From: [Scytonema hofmanni] UTEX 2349
GTDB taxonomy: Bacteria > Cyanobacteriota > Cyanobacteriia > Cyanobacteriales > Nostocaceae
Direction of reading: 5' to 3'
NCBI RefSeq assembly: GCF_000582685.1
Contig: NZ_KK073768.1
Coordinates: 3,295,747 to 3,359,746, forward strand
Length of the DNA stretch: 64,000 nucleotides
The notes beneath the pieces were generated by a model that saw only the letters and a list, made by a program, of their open reading frames with translations, was not told the DNA's origin and searched no databases. Within the stretch, counting starts at the first letter, position 1, and each line of letters starts with the position of its first letter. Below, piece by piece: positions 24,334 through 32,314 of this stretch. Both the position numbers and the translations under genes were made by a program.

Positions 24334-24432
24334 AGTTACTTTTTAGTAAGTATCTTACTTTTAAGTGCCTACTGTTTATATTAGCTTTAGACGGTTTAAA
24401 GTGTATATGAAGGTGAAAACGAAAATAGATCG
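24321..24432. repeat. 112-bp direct repeat, copy A (hxlR start and promoter region)
   Basis: This holds the first codons of hxlR and its upstream region. It is about 88% identical by eye to 25149-25260, with no length change. Copy B before azoR still carries the complement of the first hxlR codons (CTTCAGCTTTCAT), so copy B derives from an hxlR promoter. Confidence 0.85.
24345..24359. promoter_or_regulatory. candidate HxlR operator upstream of hxlR
   Basis: AGTAAGTATCTTACT is a perfect 6-bp inverted repeat with a 3-bp spacer, located 12 bases upstream of the hxlR start. The sequence and its conservation in copy B point to the binding site of the HxlR protein. Confidence 0.6.
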
Positions 24433-24580
24433 GCATTGCTAAATCCATACTGTGCGATTCTCTGCGCTTTCCTTTGCGTCCCTCTGCGTTTCAATTCCAT
24501 CCAAAGTGGACTGATATAAAATCACAAAAGTGGCTCTTGTAGAAGACAACTTTAATAATTACGCTTTAAATGTGCTGAAA

Positions 24581-24586
24581 GGGAGG
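24581..24586 (+). promoter_or_regulatory. ribosome binding site deciding the GNAT start
   Basis: GGGAGG lies 6 bases before the ATG at 24593, which selects this start over a GTG at 24530. Confidence 0.7.
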
Positions 24587-24592
24587 CAAATA

Positions 24593-25090
24593 ATGCTGAC
24601 GCAAAGACAAATCATTATCAGAGAAGCAACAACCCAAGAAGACTTAGTGATTGCACACCACTTTTACCAAATGTGGCAAGATATGGGGATTCTGGAAGAC
24701 GCTATCAACCCAGACTGGCATCATATCACCCTTAAGTATATCGACATGGCGCGTCGAGATTTGTTTTATAAAGCTTTTGTCGCAGAAGTTGATGATGTAA
24801 TTATTGGCTCTGCGAGTTGTCAAATATTTGCGGGTTTATACCCAAATATTTTTCAACCAGAGTACCGGAAAAGCGGATACATTTGGGGCGTTTACGTCGA
24901 ACCATCTTACCGCAGACAAGGCATTGCCAAACAATTAACTAGCATAGCAGTTGAATATTTGAAAGCGATCGCCTGCACGCAAGTAGTTCTCAATGCTTCA
25001 CCAGCAGGTAAACCAGTTTACTCAAGTCTTAATTTCTCCGAAGGCAATCAAATGATACTCAATCTCGTAGTGAGCGCTTCAGCGCTCTAA
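24593..25090 (+). CDS. GNAT family N-acetyltransferase
   Basis: A 165-residue GNAT acetyltransferase. Motif A (WGVYVEPSYRRQGIAKQLT) gives the acetyl-CoA pyrophosphate loop RRQGIA; the C-terminal half VVLNASPAGKPVYSSLNF is also typical. The substrate is unknown. The gene lies between two copies of the hxlR promoter region, as if it had been inserted between hxlR and azoR. Its last residues (SASAL) and stop are part of a GTAGTGAGCGCTTCAGCGCT palindrome, so the C-terminus was altered by a repeat. Confidence 0.82.
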   Translation: MLTQRQIIIREATTQEDLVIAHHFYQMWQDMGILEDAINPDWHHITLKYIDMARRDLFYKAFVAEVDDVIIGSASCQIFAGLYPNIFQPEYRKSGYIWGVYVEPSYRRQGIAKQLTSIAVEYLKAIACTQVVLNASPAGKPVYSSLNFSEGNQMILNLVVSASAL

Positions 25091-25148
25091 ATCATCTATG
25101 AATAATCCAGAAAACCTAACTCCCACACAACCCAGCAAAATCAAACGA

Positions 25149-25260
25149 CTTCAGCTTTCATAGTTACTTTTTGGTAAGTATCTTACTTTTAAGTGCCTAC
25201 TGTTTATATTAGCTTTACATGGATTAAAGTCTATATGAAGGTGAAAGCCTAAATTGATCG
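25149..25260. repeat. 112-bp direct repeat, copy B (azoR promoter region)
   Basis: It matches 24321-24432 base for base in length. It carries the dyad and the downstream block with ACTGTTTATATTAGCTTTA, probably the azoR promoter, and ends about 53 bp before the azoR start. Confidence 0.85.
25174..25186. promoter_or_regulatory. candidate HxlR operator upstream of azoR
   Basis: GTAAGTATCTTAC, the same dyad as before hxlR with one outer base pair lost. Regulation of an azoreductase by an HxlR-type redox sensor has precedent in Bacillus (YodB and azoR1). Confidence 0.6.
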
Positions 25261-25313
25261 CGAGCATCGTTGCAAAGCGCAAAAACGCTTTATATTTTTA
25301 AGGAGATTAATTA

Positions 25314-25937
25314 ATGGCACATATTCTGCATATTGACTCTAGTCCTCGTGGCGAGCGCTCTTTTTCTCGCAAACTTTCCTATGAGTTTGTCACATCCTGG
25401 AAAACTGCTCATCCTGATGATACACTCACTTACCGCGATTTGGGTCACAATCCCGTCCCCCATGTAGACGAATCGTGGATTGCTGCGGCTTTTTCACCAC
25501 CGCAAGCACGTACCCCGGAACTCAATCAAGCGATTAAAATTTCTGATGAATTGGTAGATGAGTTTATCGCGGCTGATCGGTATGTTTTCGGTGTACCAAT
25601 GTACAACTTTAATATACCATCTACCTTCAAAGCTTATATTGACCAAATTGCTCGCGTCGGTCGTACCTTTGCTGTCACTGAACAAGGTGCTTTTCAGGGT
25701 TTAGTTACGGACAAAAAGATGCTGATTGTTACGGCGCGTGGTGGTAGTTTTACAGAAGGTAGTCCTGCCGCACCATACGATTTTCAAGAACCTTATCTAA
25801 GGACGTTTTTTGGCTTCTTAGGGATTACAGACGTTTCTTTCATCCATCTGGAAAACCTGAGTGGGAGTGATGATGTGCGCGAACAGTCGCTAGCTCAAGC
25901 TCAAAAGGCGATCGCTCAAGCTGTCGCTAGTTGGTAA
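25314..25937 (+). CDS. azoR: FMN-dependent NADH-azoreductase
   Basis: A 207-residue flavodoxin-fold enzyme of the AzoR family that reduces azo compounds and quinones with NADH on FMN. Signatures: ILHIDSSPRGERSFSRKLS (FMN phosphate loop), VFGVPMYNFNIPSTFKAYIDQI (the classic PMYNFxIP motif) and VTARGGSF. An AAGGAG about 8 bases before the ATG makes the start clear. The HxlR dyad about 130 bp upstream suggests electrophile-inducible control. It probably acts in quinone detoxification. Confidence 0.9.
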   Translation: MAHILHIDSSPRGERSFSRKLSYEFVTSWKTAHPDDTLTYRDLGHNPVPHVDESWIAAAFSPPQARTPELNQAIKISDELVDEFIAADRYVFGVPMYNFNIPSTFKAYIDQIARVGRTFAVTEQGAFQGLVTDKKMLIVTARGGSFTEGSPAAPYDFQEPYLRTFFGFLGITDVSFIHLENLSGSDDVREQSLAQAQKAIAQAVASW

Positions 25938-26020
25938 TTGGTAATTGGGCATTGGGCATTGGGCATTAGTAATTGAGAATAAAGTCAAATCTTTTCCCAT
26001 TACCCATTCCCCATTCCCTA
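25935..26020. repeat. heptamer arrays GGGCATT and CCCATTA
   Basis: GGCATTG heptamers followed by CCCATTC/CCCATTA runs lie between azoR and the convergent 2TM gene and could act as a two-way hairpin. Confidence 0.8.
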
Positions 26021-26027
26021 AGTAAAT

Positions 26028-26525
26028 TTACGCTTTGATAAAAAACTTATTTAAAACTGTGTTAAATGTTTGTTTTATTTGATGGTTGCGATGCCATTTT
26101 TGAAAAGCAATTTCGTATTCTTCGCTGTTAGTTTGATAAGTATTCCAAGCATCAAGCGCGACTCCTAGTCCCCAAAATAGCAAAATGTAAAGCGACCAGG
26201 AAAGACCGCCACTACTAACTAAATTGACTAACATTAAAACACTATTAACAATTGCATACTTGCCAAAACGCTTCTTTAATCTTTTTTGGCGATAGATGTT
26301 AAAAGCTTGGCGCTGTTGCATTTCTCCTTGTTTGTCTAACCAATCGCGTTCAGCTAGTTTTAAAGATTCTGGGGGAATTTCTAACTCAGCAGCGATTTCT
26401 AACAATTGCTCGTAAGAAAATTCTTTTTCTTTATCGTCCGCTTGACGAGCGATCGCTAAATGAAGAATTTGCTGCACATCTTCTTGATTATAGAAACGGG
26501 TGGCTTTAGATTCAGAAGCTGCCAT
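26028..26525 (-). CDS. 2TM-domain membrane protein
   Basis: A 165-residue protein with an N-terminal soluble segment resembling a small helical DNA- or protein-binding region (YNQEDVQQILHLAIARQ and a bundle up to residue 65) followed by a 2TM domain: two membrane helices (about 92-112 and 115-130) joined by a short loop and a basic C-terminus. The N-terminal ELEIPPESLKLAERDW pattern is frequent in cyanobacterial proteins with this architecture. Function unknown; probably membrane-associated regulation. It is monocistronic, convergent with azoR. Confidence 0.7.
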   Translation of the reverse strand: MAASESKATRFYNQEDVQQILHLAIARQADDKEKEFSYEQLLEIAAELEIPPESLKLAERDWLDKQGEMQQRQAFNIYRQKRLKKRFGKYAIVNSVLMLVNLVSSGGLSWSLYILLFWGLGVALDAWNTYQTNSEEYEIAFQKWHRNHQIKQTFNTVLNKFFIKA

Positions 26526-26707
26526 AATTCTGTCTCTTGTATTACTTTTGATAAAGTTTTGTTACCCGATAGATATTGAGCAGTTACCCCACCACCATCA
26601 GGATTATTTACATTATCCCTAGGCTAGCAAATATAAATAGTGCTGTGGGTACGGTTTTCATACCATGCACACAGCACCACCAGCGCGATCGCTTGATAAA
26701 GGGCTAA

Positions 26708-27202
26708 TTACCCTGAACTTAAAGCCGCAACATCAGTAGAAAAGATTTTTTTCAGATTTTCTGGCTGTGTCGCTGCCAAATATTGAGATGTCATTTCTGG
26801 GGTAAGCAGTTCTAACATAACTTGATTTTCCAACCAGAACTCAATCACATCGAAGAAAGATTCACGATTACAACGCACCACTCGCCAACCTTCACGTTTT
26901 CCAATCTCTTCTATTTCTTCTTGAGTCTTTGTAACAGAAATAGCTGCATGAGTAGCTATAAAGTTAGAAGAGTTAGCAATCTGTACAAACTGTACAGACT
27001 TGCCTTGCTCATCACCTTCACCAGGTATCAGCTTAGTTTCTAATGGATAAATTTCAATTCCTGTCCCATATTCATCCATAGGAAAAACCATATAGCTACC
27101 TGGATGAGGAAAAAATGGAAGAGCTTGTCCATTCCAAACTTCAGCTAGAACTTGTGCGACATGTTCGGGGTTTTGAGCAGAAAGAGAAATGTGATAAATC
27201 AT
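26708..27202 (-). CDS. uncharacterised protein, VOC-like
   Basis: A 164-residue soluble protein starting MIYHISLSAQNPEHVAQVLAEVWNG, a pattern reminiscent of the first beta-alpha unit of VOC/glyoxalase-fold proteins, with EYGTGIEIYPLET as a second strand pair and THAAISVTKTQEEIEEIG as the start of a second half. The metal-ligand pattern is not convincing, so activity is uncertain. Start at the ATG 27202 with AAAAGG upstream; a GTG four codons earlier is possible. Confidence 0.65.
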   Translation of the reverse strand: MIYHISLSAQNPEHVAQVLAEVWNGQALPFFPHPGSYMVFPMDEYGTGIEIYPLETKLIPGEGDEQGKSVQFVQIANSSNFIATHAAISVTKTQEEIEEIGKREGWRVVRCNRESFFDVIEFWLENQVMLELLTPEMTSQYLAATQPENLKKIFSTDVAALSSG

Positions 27203-27378
27203 AAAAAAAGACACCTTTTGTAATGTTAGAATCAGTGCGATTAATTTCGCAATGATAGTTAATCTCTACAATTTATGCTGTCAACTTTCCAGATAAGTTT
27301 AACTAGAAAATATAGCGAAATTTTCAAAGCTTTTTCTAGTATCCGCAGCATCGACAATCAGCGGGAGATGCGTAGCAT

Positions 27379-27567
27379 TTATAGCCATTTGCAAACTAAC
27401 TTCCCATCTTCAATTTCCCATTTAGCGCTCAAGCGATTTTTGGGAAAACTTTTTAGAGGCAAGTTGAGATTATTATTTGTTTCCTGCTGAGATATTTCTT
27501 GCGCTTCAATGTTTCTTACGGCTGAATCATTAAAATTGAATAAAGATTTTTTGTAGTTTAGTAACAT
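27379..27567 (-). CDS. small uncharacterised protein
   Basis: A 62-residue protein with no named family. A strong AAGGAAG ribosome site lies 7 bases before the ATG, the composition is ordinary, and the C-terminus (AKWEIEDGKLVCKWL) looks like a folded beta-hairpin. These favour a real gene over a chance frame. A transposable element (27605-27720) was inserted 38 bp upstream of its start, so its promoter was probably displaced or replaced. Confidence 0.5.
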   Translation of the reverse strand: MLLNYKKSLFNFNDSAVRNIEAQEISQQETNNNLNLPLKSFPKNRLSAKWEIEDGKLVCKWL

Positions 27568-27596
27568 GGCACACTTCCTTAGTTGAATGTTTATGG

Positions 27597-27728
27597 GACA
27601 ACATCCAATACGGTTCGGTTAAGAATTTTTCGTGGTGATTTAGGGTATGTAGAGACGCGATACCCTTGCGTCTCTACAAGGTTTTTGGTCTATCGAATTT
27701 TCTTATCCGAACCGTATTGGGACAACAT
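27597..27728. mobile_element. 116-bp MITE with GACAACAT target duplication
   Basis: Terminal inverted repeats CCAATACGGTTCGG and CCGAACCGTATTGG (27605-27720) are flanked on both sides by GACAACAT. The core holds the palindrome GTAGAGACGCGAT..GCGTCTCTAC. The target duplication shows a true transposition event. A relative lies at 55934-56070. Confidence 0.9.
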
Positions 27729-28044
27729 CTTTGGTTCTATATACTTAATAGCCGTAAGCAAAATTAACTTATGCACTTTTGTCTAATGCGTAAGCTATAG
27801 ATTTATCAAGTTATGAGTTTTTGCTCTTTGTGACGTAATAAAAACTTTGGCACTAAATGCGCTTACCCTGATGACCTGGAGACTGCAAGCGCTATAAAGT
27901 AATGCTAATGTATTGCTGGGATTAAGCAGACACAACTAAGCCGCAATTTATGCGGTTCTATCAATCCAACTGTTATATAAACGTAATAATAAATACCAAA
28001 TCTTAATTTTTTTCAGAAAACACGCAGTAAGGAGGAAAACCCAA
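27729..28044. other. gap before polyphosphate glucokinase gene
   Basis: 316 bases without a convincing gene, repeat or motif, apart from the ribosome site AAGGAGG just before the glucokinase start. The promoter of that gene should be here. Confidence 0.4.
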
Positions 28045-28749
28045 ATGACTGAAGATAATAAGATCCGCACTTTATCTGTTGATATTGGTGGCAGTGGTGT
28101 CAAGGTTCTGCTTTTGGATAGTAAGGGAAATCCCTTAAGTGAGAGGGTACGAAAAGAAACGCCGCAACCAGCTAAACCCGAACCAGTGCTCAATGCAATT
28201 GTTGAGTTAGCAGCAACTCAAGGTGAATTTGAGCGCGTTTCGGTAGGTTTCCCAGGTGTGGTACGCGATGGAGTGACAGAAACGGCGGTAAATTTGCATC
28301 CAGATTGGATTAAACTTGATTTGGCAAAGCAATTATCACAGCGTTTAAACAAGCCTGTGCGGGTGATTAATGATGCTGATATGCAAGGTTTGGGAGCAAT
28401 TGTAGGTAAGGGTGTAGAATTAGTAGTTACTTTGGGTACTGGCTTTGGTTCGGCTTTGTTTGTAGATGGTAAATTAGTGCCGAATTTGGAAATGGGGCAT
28501 CATGAGTTTAGAAAAGGCGAGACTTATGAGCAACAATTGGGACGTGCAGCTTTGGAAAAGATTGGTGATAGTAAATGGAATCGACGGGTAGAAAAGGCGA
28601 TCGCATCTTTGCAAAGTTTGTTCAATTATAATTACCTTTATATCGGCGGTGGTGAAGCCACAAGGGTAAAAATTCAGCTACCTGAAAATGTGAAACTCAT
28701 TCCAAATATTACTGGTTTACTCGGTGGAATTGCTTTGTGGCAAGATTGA
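28045..28749 (+). CDS. ppgK: polyphosphate glucokinase (ROK family)
   Basis: A 234-residue ROK-family sugar kinase. Phosphate-binding motif LSVDIGGSGVKVLLLD, ATP/polyphosphate loop TLGTGFGSALFVDG, catalytic Asp in VINDADMQGLGAI, EMGHHEF after it. The sequence VGFPGVVRDGVTETAVNLHPDW is characteristic of polyphosphate-dependent glucokinases (PPGK) rather than other ROK kinases; cyanobacterial homologues use polyphosphate only. It probably makes glucose 6-phosphate from glucose released by sucrose or glycogen turnover. AAGGAGG about 11 bases before the ATG fixes the start. Confidence 0.85.
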   Translation: MTEDNKIRTLSVDIGGSGVKVLLLDSKGNPLSERVRKETPQPAKPEPVLNAIVELAATQGEFERVSVGFPGVVRDGVTETAVNLHPDWIKLDLAKQLSQRLNKPVRVINDADMQGLGAIVGKGVELVVTLGTGFGSALFVDGKLVPNLEMGHHEFRKGETYEQQLGRAALEKIGDSKWNRRVEKAIASLQSLFNYNYLYIGGGEATRVKIQLPENVKLIPNITGLLGGIALWQD

Positions 28750-28904
28750 GAATTGTTATTTGTTAGTGGTTTGTTGTTGGGTATCGGGCATTTATCCCCC
28801 TTGTCCCCCACTCCCCTACTCCCTTCCCTACTCAGTCTTACGAAAGATGTCACGAGGGTTAATAAAACTTATTAATTGGAGGGATAGGGTAGGGATAATA
28901 AAAT

Positions 28905-29921
28905 ATGCAATTGAAGCCGATAAATCAGCAAGTGGTAGCCATCGTTGGAGCTTCGAGTGGGATTGGACGGGAAACAGCAATGTTGTTTGCGCGACGTGGT
29001 GCAAAGGTAGCGGTAGCTGCGCGGAGTGAATCAGGGTTAAATTCGTTGGTGAAGGATATTCAAAGCTTTGGTGGTGAAGCGATCGCTGTTGTTGCAGATG
29101 TAAGTGACTTTGAACAGGTAAAGGCGATCGCCGATCAAACTGTGGCACAATACGGAAGGCTTGATACTTGGATTCACGCCGCTGGTACAGGTATAATCGC
29201 ACCTTTTGAGCAAATTACACCGCAAGAGTTTCAACGAGTTATTGATGTCAACTTGATGGGACAGGTTCACGGTGCGATGGTAGCATTGCCCTACCTTAAA
29301 CAAGAAGGACGCGGAGCATTAATTCATATTTCTTCAATGGAAGGTAGACGTGCTTTACCCTTGCAAAGTCCTTACTCTGCGGCAAAGCATGGTTTAGAAG
29401 GTTTCTTAGAAGCGCTGCGGGTAGAGTTGCAGTATGAAAAGTTGCCCATCAGCGTTACCTCAATTCTGCCTTCGGTAATTAACACACCTTTTTATAATAA
29501 AGTTGCTACCAAATTAGGCGTGAAACCGACAGGAATACCACCATATTACGATCCTAGCCTTGTTGCTGAAGCGATTCTTTATGTTGCCCAACATCCCACC
29601 CGTGATTATATCGTTGGGGATGTGGGTAGAGTGTTAGATGTGCTACAAAGATTTTCCCCTGAGTTAGTAGATTCAGTGTTGGTAGCCATTGGTATTCCGG
29701 GACAGCGTACCGACGAACCGAAGTCAGAAGACGCACCAAACAATGTTTTTGAAGCGATTTCCGGTTATGACAAAGTGAAAGGAGACTTTGGGAAGCTGGA
29801 AATTCCAAGTATCTCAGATTGGTTTGAGATGAACCCACCGATTAAGTGGGGTGCTTTGGCTGTTGCAGCTTTGGGTGTTGCCGCGTTTCTCGGTGGATGG
29901 GGGAATAATAATGATGTGTAG
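28905..29921 (+). CDS. SDR family oxidoreductase with C-terminal membrane helix
   Basis: A 338-residue classical short-chain dehydrogenase. NAD(P) motif IVGASSGIGRETAMLFARRGA, active site SSMEGRRALPLQSPYSAAKHG (Ser-Tyr-Lys), followed by a family-specific C-terminal half. Unlike the 250-residue standard form it ends in a hydrophobic helix (ALAVAALGVAAFLGGWG), which suggests membrane tethering. The substrate cannot be told from sequence. Start ATG at 28905; a heptamer-rich stretch separates it from ppgK. Confidence 0.82.
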   Translation: MQLKPINQQVVAIVGASSGIGRETAMLFARRGAKVAVAARSESGLNSLVKDIQSFGGEAIAVVADVSDFEQVKAIADQTVAQYGRLDTWIHAAGTGIIAPFEQITPQEFQRVIDVNLMGQVHGAMVALPYLKQEGRGALIHISSMEGRRALPLQSPYSAAKHGLEGFLEALRVELQYEKLPISVTSILPSVINTPFYNKVATKLGVKPTGIPPYYDPSLVAEAILYVAQHPTRDYIVGDVGRVLDVLQRFSPELVDSVLVAIGIPGQRTDEPKSEDAPNNVFEAISGYDKVKGDFGKLEIPSISDWFEMNPPIKWGALAVAALGVAAFLGGWGNNNDV

Positions 29922-30150
29922 GCTGTTTTAGCTTTTGGGTGAACAAGCGATCGCATTGAATTATTGTAGAGTGCGATCGTTGATACCAAAGTTATGTGAT
30001 TTGAGTAAAAATTCTTAATATTACCTAATACTATATTTTCTTGATATTGGCTAAACAAATGATTGTATCAGTATTTTCTCGGATGCATATTTAGTAAAAA
30101 GCGTGATTACATAAGCAAACTGATTTTTTAATTTGCTTAGGTATTAGGTA

Positions 30151-31518
30151 ATGCCAGATATAAATTGGAGTGATATTTTAGACAATATTTCGCCTAATGA
30201 GAGTACGGAGAATGTAATTAGTAATAGATTTGTTGAACCGCTGCTACAGGCTCTTGGATTTAATCATCAAGAACAACGTCCAGAATTTAGAACAGGTAGT
30301 GGTAACGACAAGGTAGACTTTGCATGTCGCAAGAATAATGGTGATGATATTTTTTTTAATTCTAAACTTAATCCATATTTACTTGTTGAAGTCAAAGCAC
30401 GAGCAACAGGAGCAGGAGCAAAAATTGATTTATCAGAAGCTACTCCTCAATATTTAGGTACTAAAGAGCAAATTAAAAAATATCTGCTTGCTCCTAACTG
30501 CAAAATGGCTCAGTGGGGGATTATTACAAACTCCATTCATATTCAACTATTTCGCCGACATGGGAAAGTTGTAATTCCAGCAACTTCTAGTATTTTAATT
30601 ACTAAAAATAACATTAATGATATTGTTATTTATATTAAACACTTAATTCATAATCCTCCCAAAGCTTTAACTATTTGCGTCTACAACAATAAGGGGGGTG
30701 TAGGCAAAACTACAACAACAGTTAACTTAGCAGCTACTCTTGCCAAGGAAAACAAGCAAGTTTTAGTAGTTGACTTCGATCCACAACAAGGAGATTTAAC
30801 TAAATCTCTTGGTCTAAGTTTAGGAAAAGTAAGTTTATATGATTGCCTAACTACTTCAGCTATAGATATTCATAATTCAATTCAGCAGTTCACAGTTAAA
30901 TATAAATCTGGTCACAAAATAGAATTTGATGTTATTCCTGCCGATCCACTAATGGGGACATATACAGAGAGTGATTTGGCAGCAAAAATTGAAAAAGGAT
31001 CTGCTAGATTAAGAGACATACTTAAAATTTTTCATAGTAAATATGACTATATCCTGATTGACTCTCCTACAACTTGGATGTTTTTTAGTCAAAGTAGCGT
31101 CTATGCCTCAGATGTAATTCTCATCCCCACAAAGCACAACAATTTAGCATCACTAGATAATGCTGCTAAAGTGATTAAAGAATTTATCCCAAAAGTTAAA
31201 GCATCTAGAAAAGACGGTGGACCAATTGCACTACCCATCTTTTTTAATGGAGAGAAAATAACAGATCCGGCTCTTCGCACTGCAAATTCTGAGGTTGAAG
31301 CAATTATTATGAGAGAAATAAAAGAGTCTAAATTTAATTTACTACCTTATTTCTTTCCAAAAGTTAAAGCAGGGTCAATTGACAAAACTATATTTTACCT
31401 GCCCGGCTATGCAATAGTTGCAAATGCTGCATTTTCTCGTGTTCCAGCAGCTTTCAAAGATTCCACTGCTGCCGATTATTATTTAGGTTTAGCCAAGGAG
31501 TATTTTTTATATGGGTGA
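30151..31518 (+). CDS. nuclease-like domain fused to ParA-type ATPase
   Basis: A 455-residue fusion. Residues 1-165 resemble the HsdR N-terminal nuclease domain of type I restriction enzymes: D56 in KVDFAC, E80 and K82 in LLVEVKA (PD-(D/E)XK pattern), Q100-Y101 and WGIITNS. Residues 172-455 are a ParA/MinD ATPase with the deviant Walker A KGGVGKTT (K181, K186), VVDFDPQQGDLT and YDYILIDSP. The 8-base overlap with the next gene, a ParB-like protein, shows a coupled pair. ParA/ParB usually segregate DNA; a nuclease head is unusual and suggests a partition or defence module. No plasmid replication or integrase gene is nearby. Confidence 0.8.
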   Translation: MPDINWSDILDNISPNESTENVISNRFVEPLLQALGFNHQEQRPEFRTGSGNDKVDFACRKNNGDDIFFNSKLNPYLLVEVKARATGAGAKIDLSEATPQYLGTKEQIKKYLLAPNCKMAQWGIITNSIHIQLFRRHGKVVIPATSSILITKNNINDIVIYIKHLIHNPPKALTICVYNNKGGVGKTTTTVNLAATLAKENKQVLVVDFDPQQGDLTKSLGLSLGKVSLYDCLTTSAIDIHNSIQQFTVKYKSGHKIEFDVIPADPLMGTYTESDLAAKIEKGSARLRDILKIFHSKYDYILIDSPTTWMFFSQSSVYASDVILIPTKHNNLASLDNAAKVIKEFIPKVKASRKDGGPIALPIFFNGEKITDPALRTANSEVEAIIMREIKESKFNLLPYFFPKVKAGSIDKTIFYLPGYAIVANAAFSRVPAAFKDSTAADYYLGLAKEYFLYG

Positions 31519-32305
31519 TTTTGATAACATTGGGAAACTGATGCACTTGCCTTTAGCTAATATTGAACCTGAAGTACAAATTTCCAAACCAGAGTTTATC
31601 ATCACGGCAGCAGCAGAGGCTATCTATCAATCTGCTGGACGTAATTGGATTCCTGTAATTGTCAAAGAGACTAGTGACTACCACTATCAAGTTGTTAGCA
31701 ATCACTTTGTTTATGCAGTTGCTCAACAGGCAGCTTTAGAAAGAGTCTGGTGCATTGTAATTGAACCAGACGCTCAGAATATTGAGCAAGCGAAAATTTT
31801 AGCGGGAGAAGCAATTCCCAAAGTAAATCTTAATACAGCATCAAGAGACACTATTCTCGCGGCACTGAGATACTTAATTGCAGAACCAGCTAGTGCATTG
31901 AAAGGAGTAGATGTGATTGTAGCAACTAATCGAATTGCAGCAGCAGACAGGAAAAGTTGGTCAAGCTTTAACTCTATTATTGCTTTGAAGTGTGGCATTA
32001 CTAAAGGCAAAAAATTGGATGCTCTATCCAAAGTATTCTTTCTATCACCCTCAACACCACCACCACCACTACCACCAGAAGTAGTCAGCATTAAACATGC
32101 ATCAAGAGATGAAATTTTTACTCGTTTAAGTTATTTATCAACATATAAAATAGATGGATTTGAAAAATTTGATGCAGAAAGTATAGCCAATATTTTGTTT
32201 ACAGCTAGTAAAGGCAAGTGGAAAAGTTTAAATCCTATCTCTAAACTTGGATGTGACATTGATACTGCCAAAATCAAGACTCTTAAAACAGTGTTTAGTC
32301 TTTAA
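31511..32305 (+). CDS. ParB-like protein with duplicated C-terminal helical domain
   Basis: A 264-residue partner of the nuclease-ParA protein. Residues 1-90 fit the ParB/Srx fold (LANIEPEV, NWIPVIVKETSDYHYQVVSNHFVYAVAQQA, WCIVIEP). The C-terminal part holds two copies of a helical unit: VNLNTASRDTILAALRYL...KLDALSKVFFL (about 106-180) and VSIKHASRDEIFTRLSYL...KIKTLKTVFSL (about 193-263), joined by a proline linker. The unit resembles small DNA-binding helical folds such as Rho-N or helix-hairpin-helix. It probably binds DNA and stimulates the ATPase. Confidence 0.75.
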   Translation: MGDFDNIGKLMHLPLANIEPEVQISKPEFIITAAAEAIYQSAGRNWIPVIVKETSDYHYQVVSNHFVYAVAQQAALERVWCIVIEPDAQNIEQAKILAGEAIPKVNLNTASRDTILAALRYLIAEPASALKGVDVIVATNRIAAADRKSWSSFNSIIALKCGITKGKKLDALSKVFFLSPSTPPPPLPPEVVSIKHASRDEIFTRLSYLSTYKIDGFEKFDAESIANILFTASKGKWKSLNPISKLGCDIDTAKIKTLKTVFSL

Positions 32306-32314
32306 TTTCATCCC

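Noticed and set aside
27583..27786. Open frame of 67 codons
   Set aside because: It lies mostly inside the MITE at 27605-27720.
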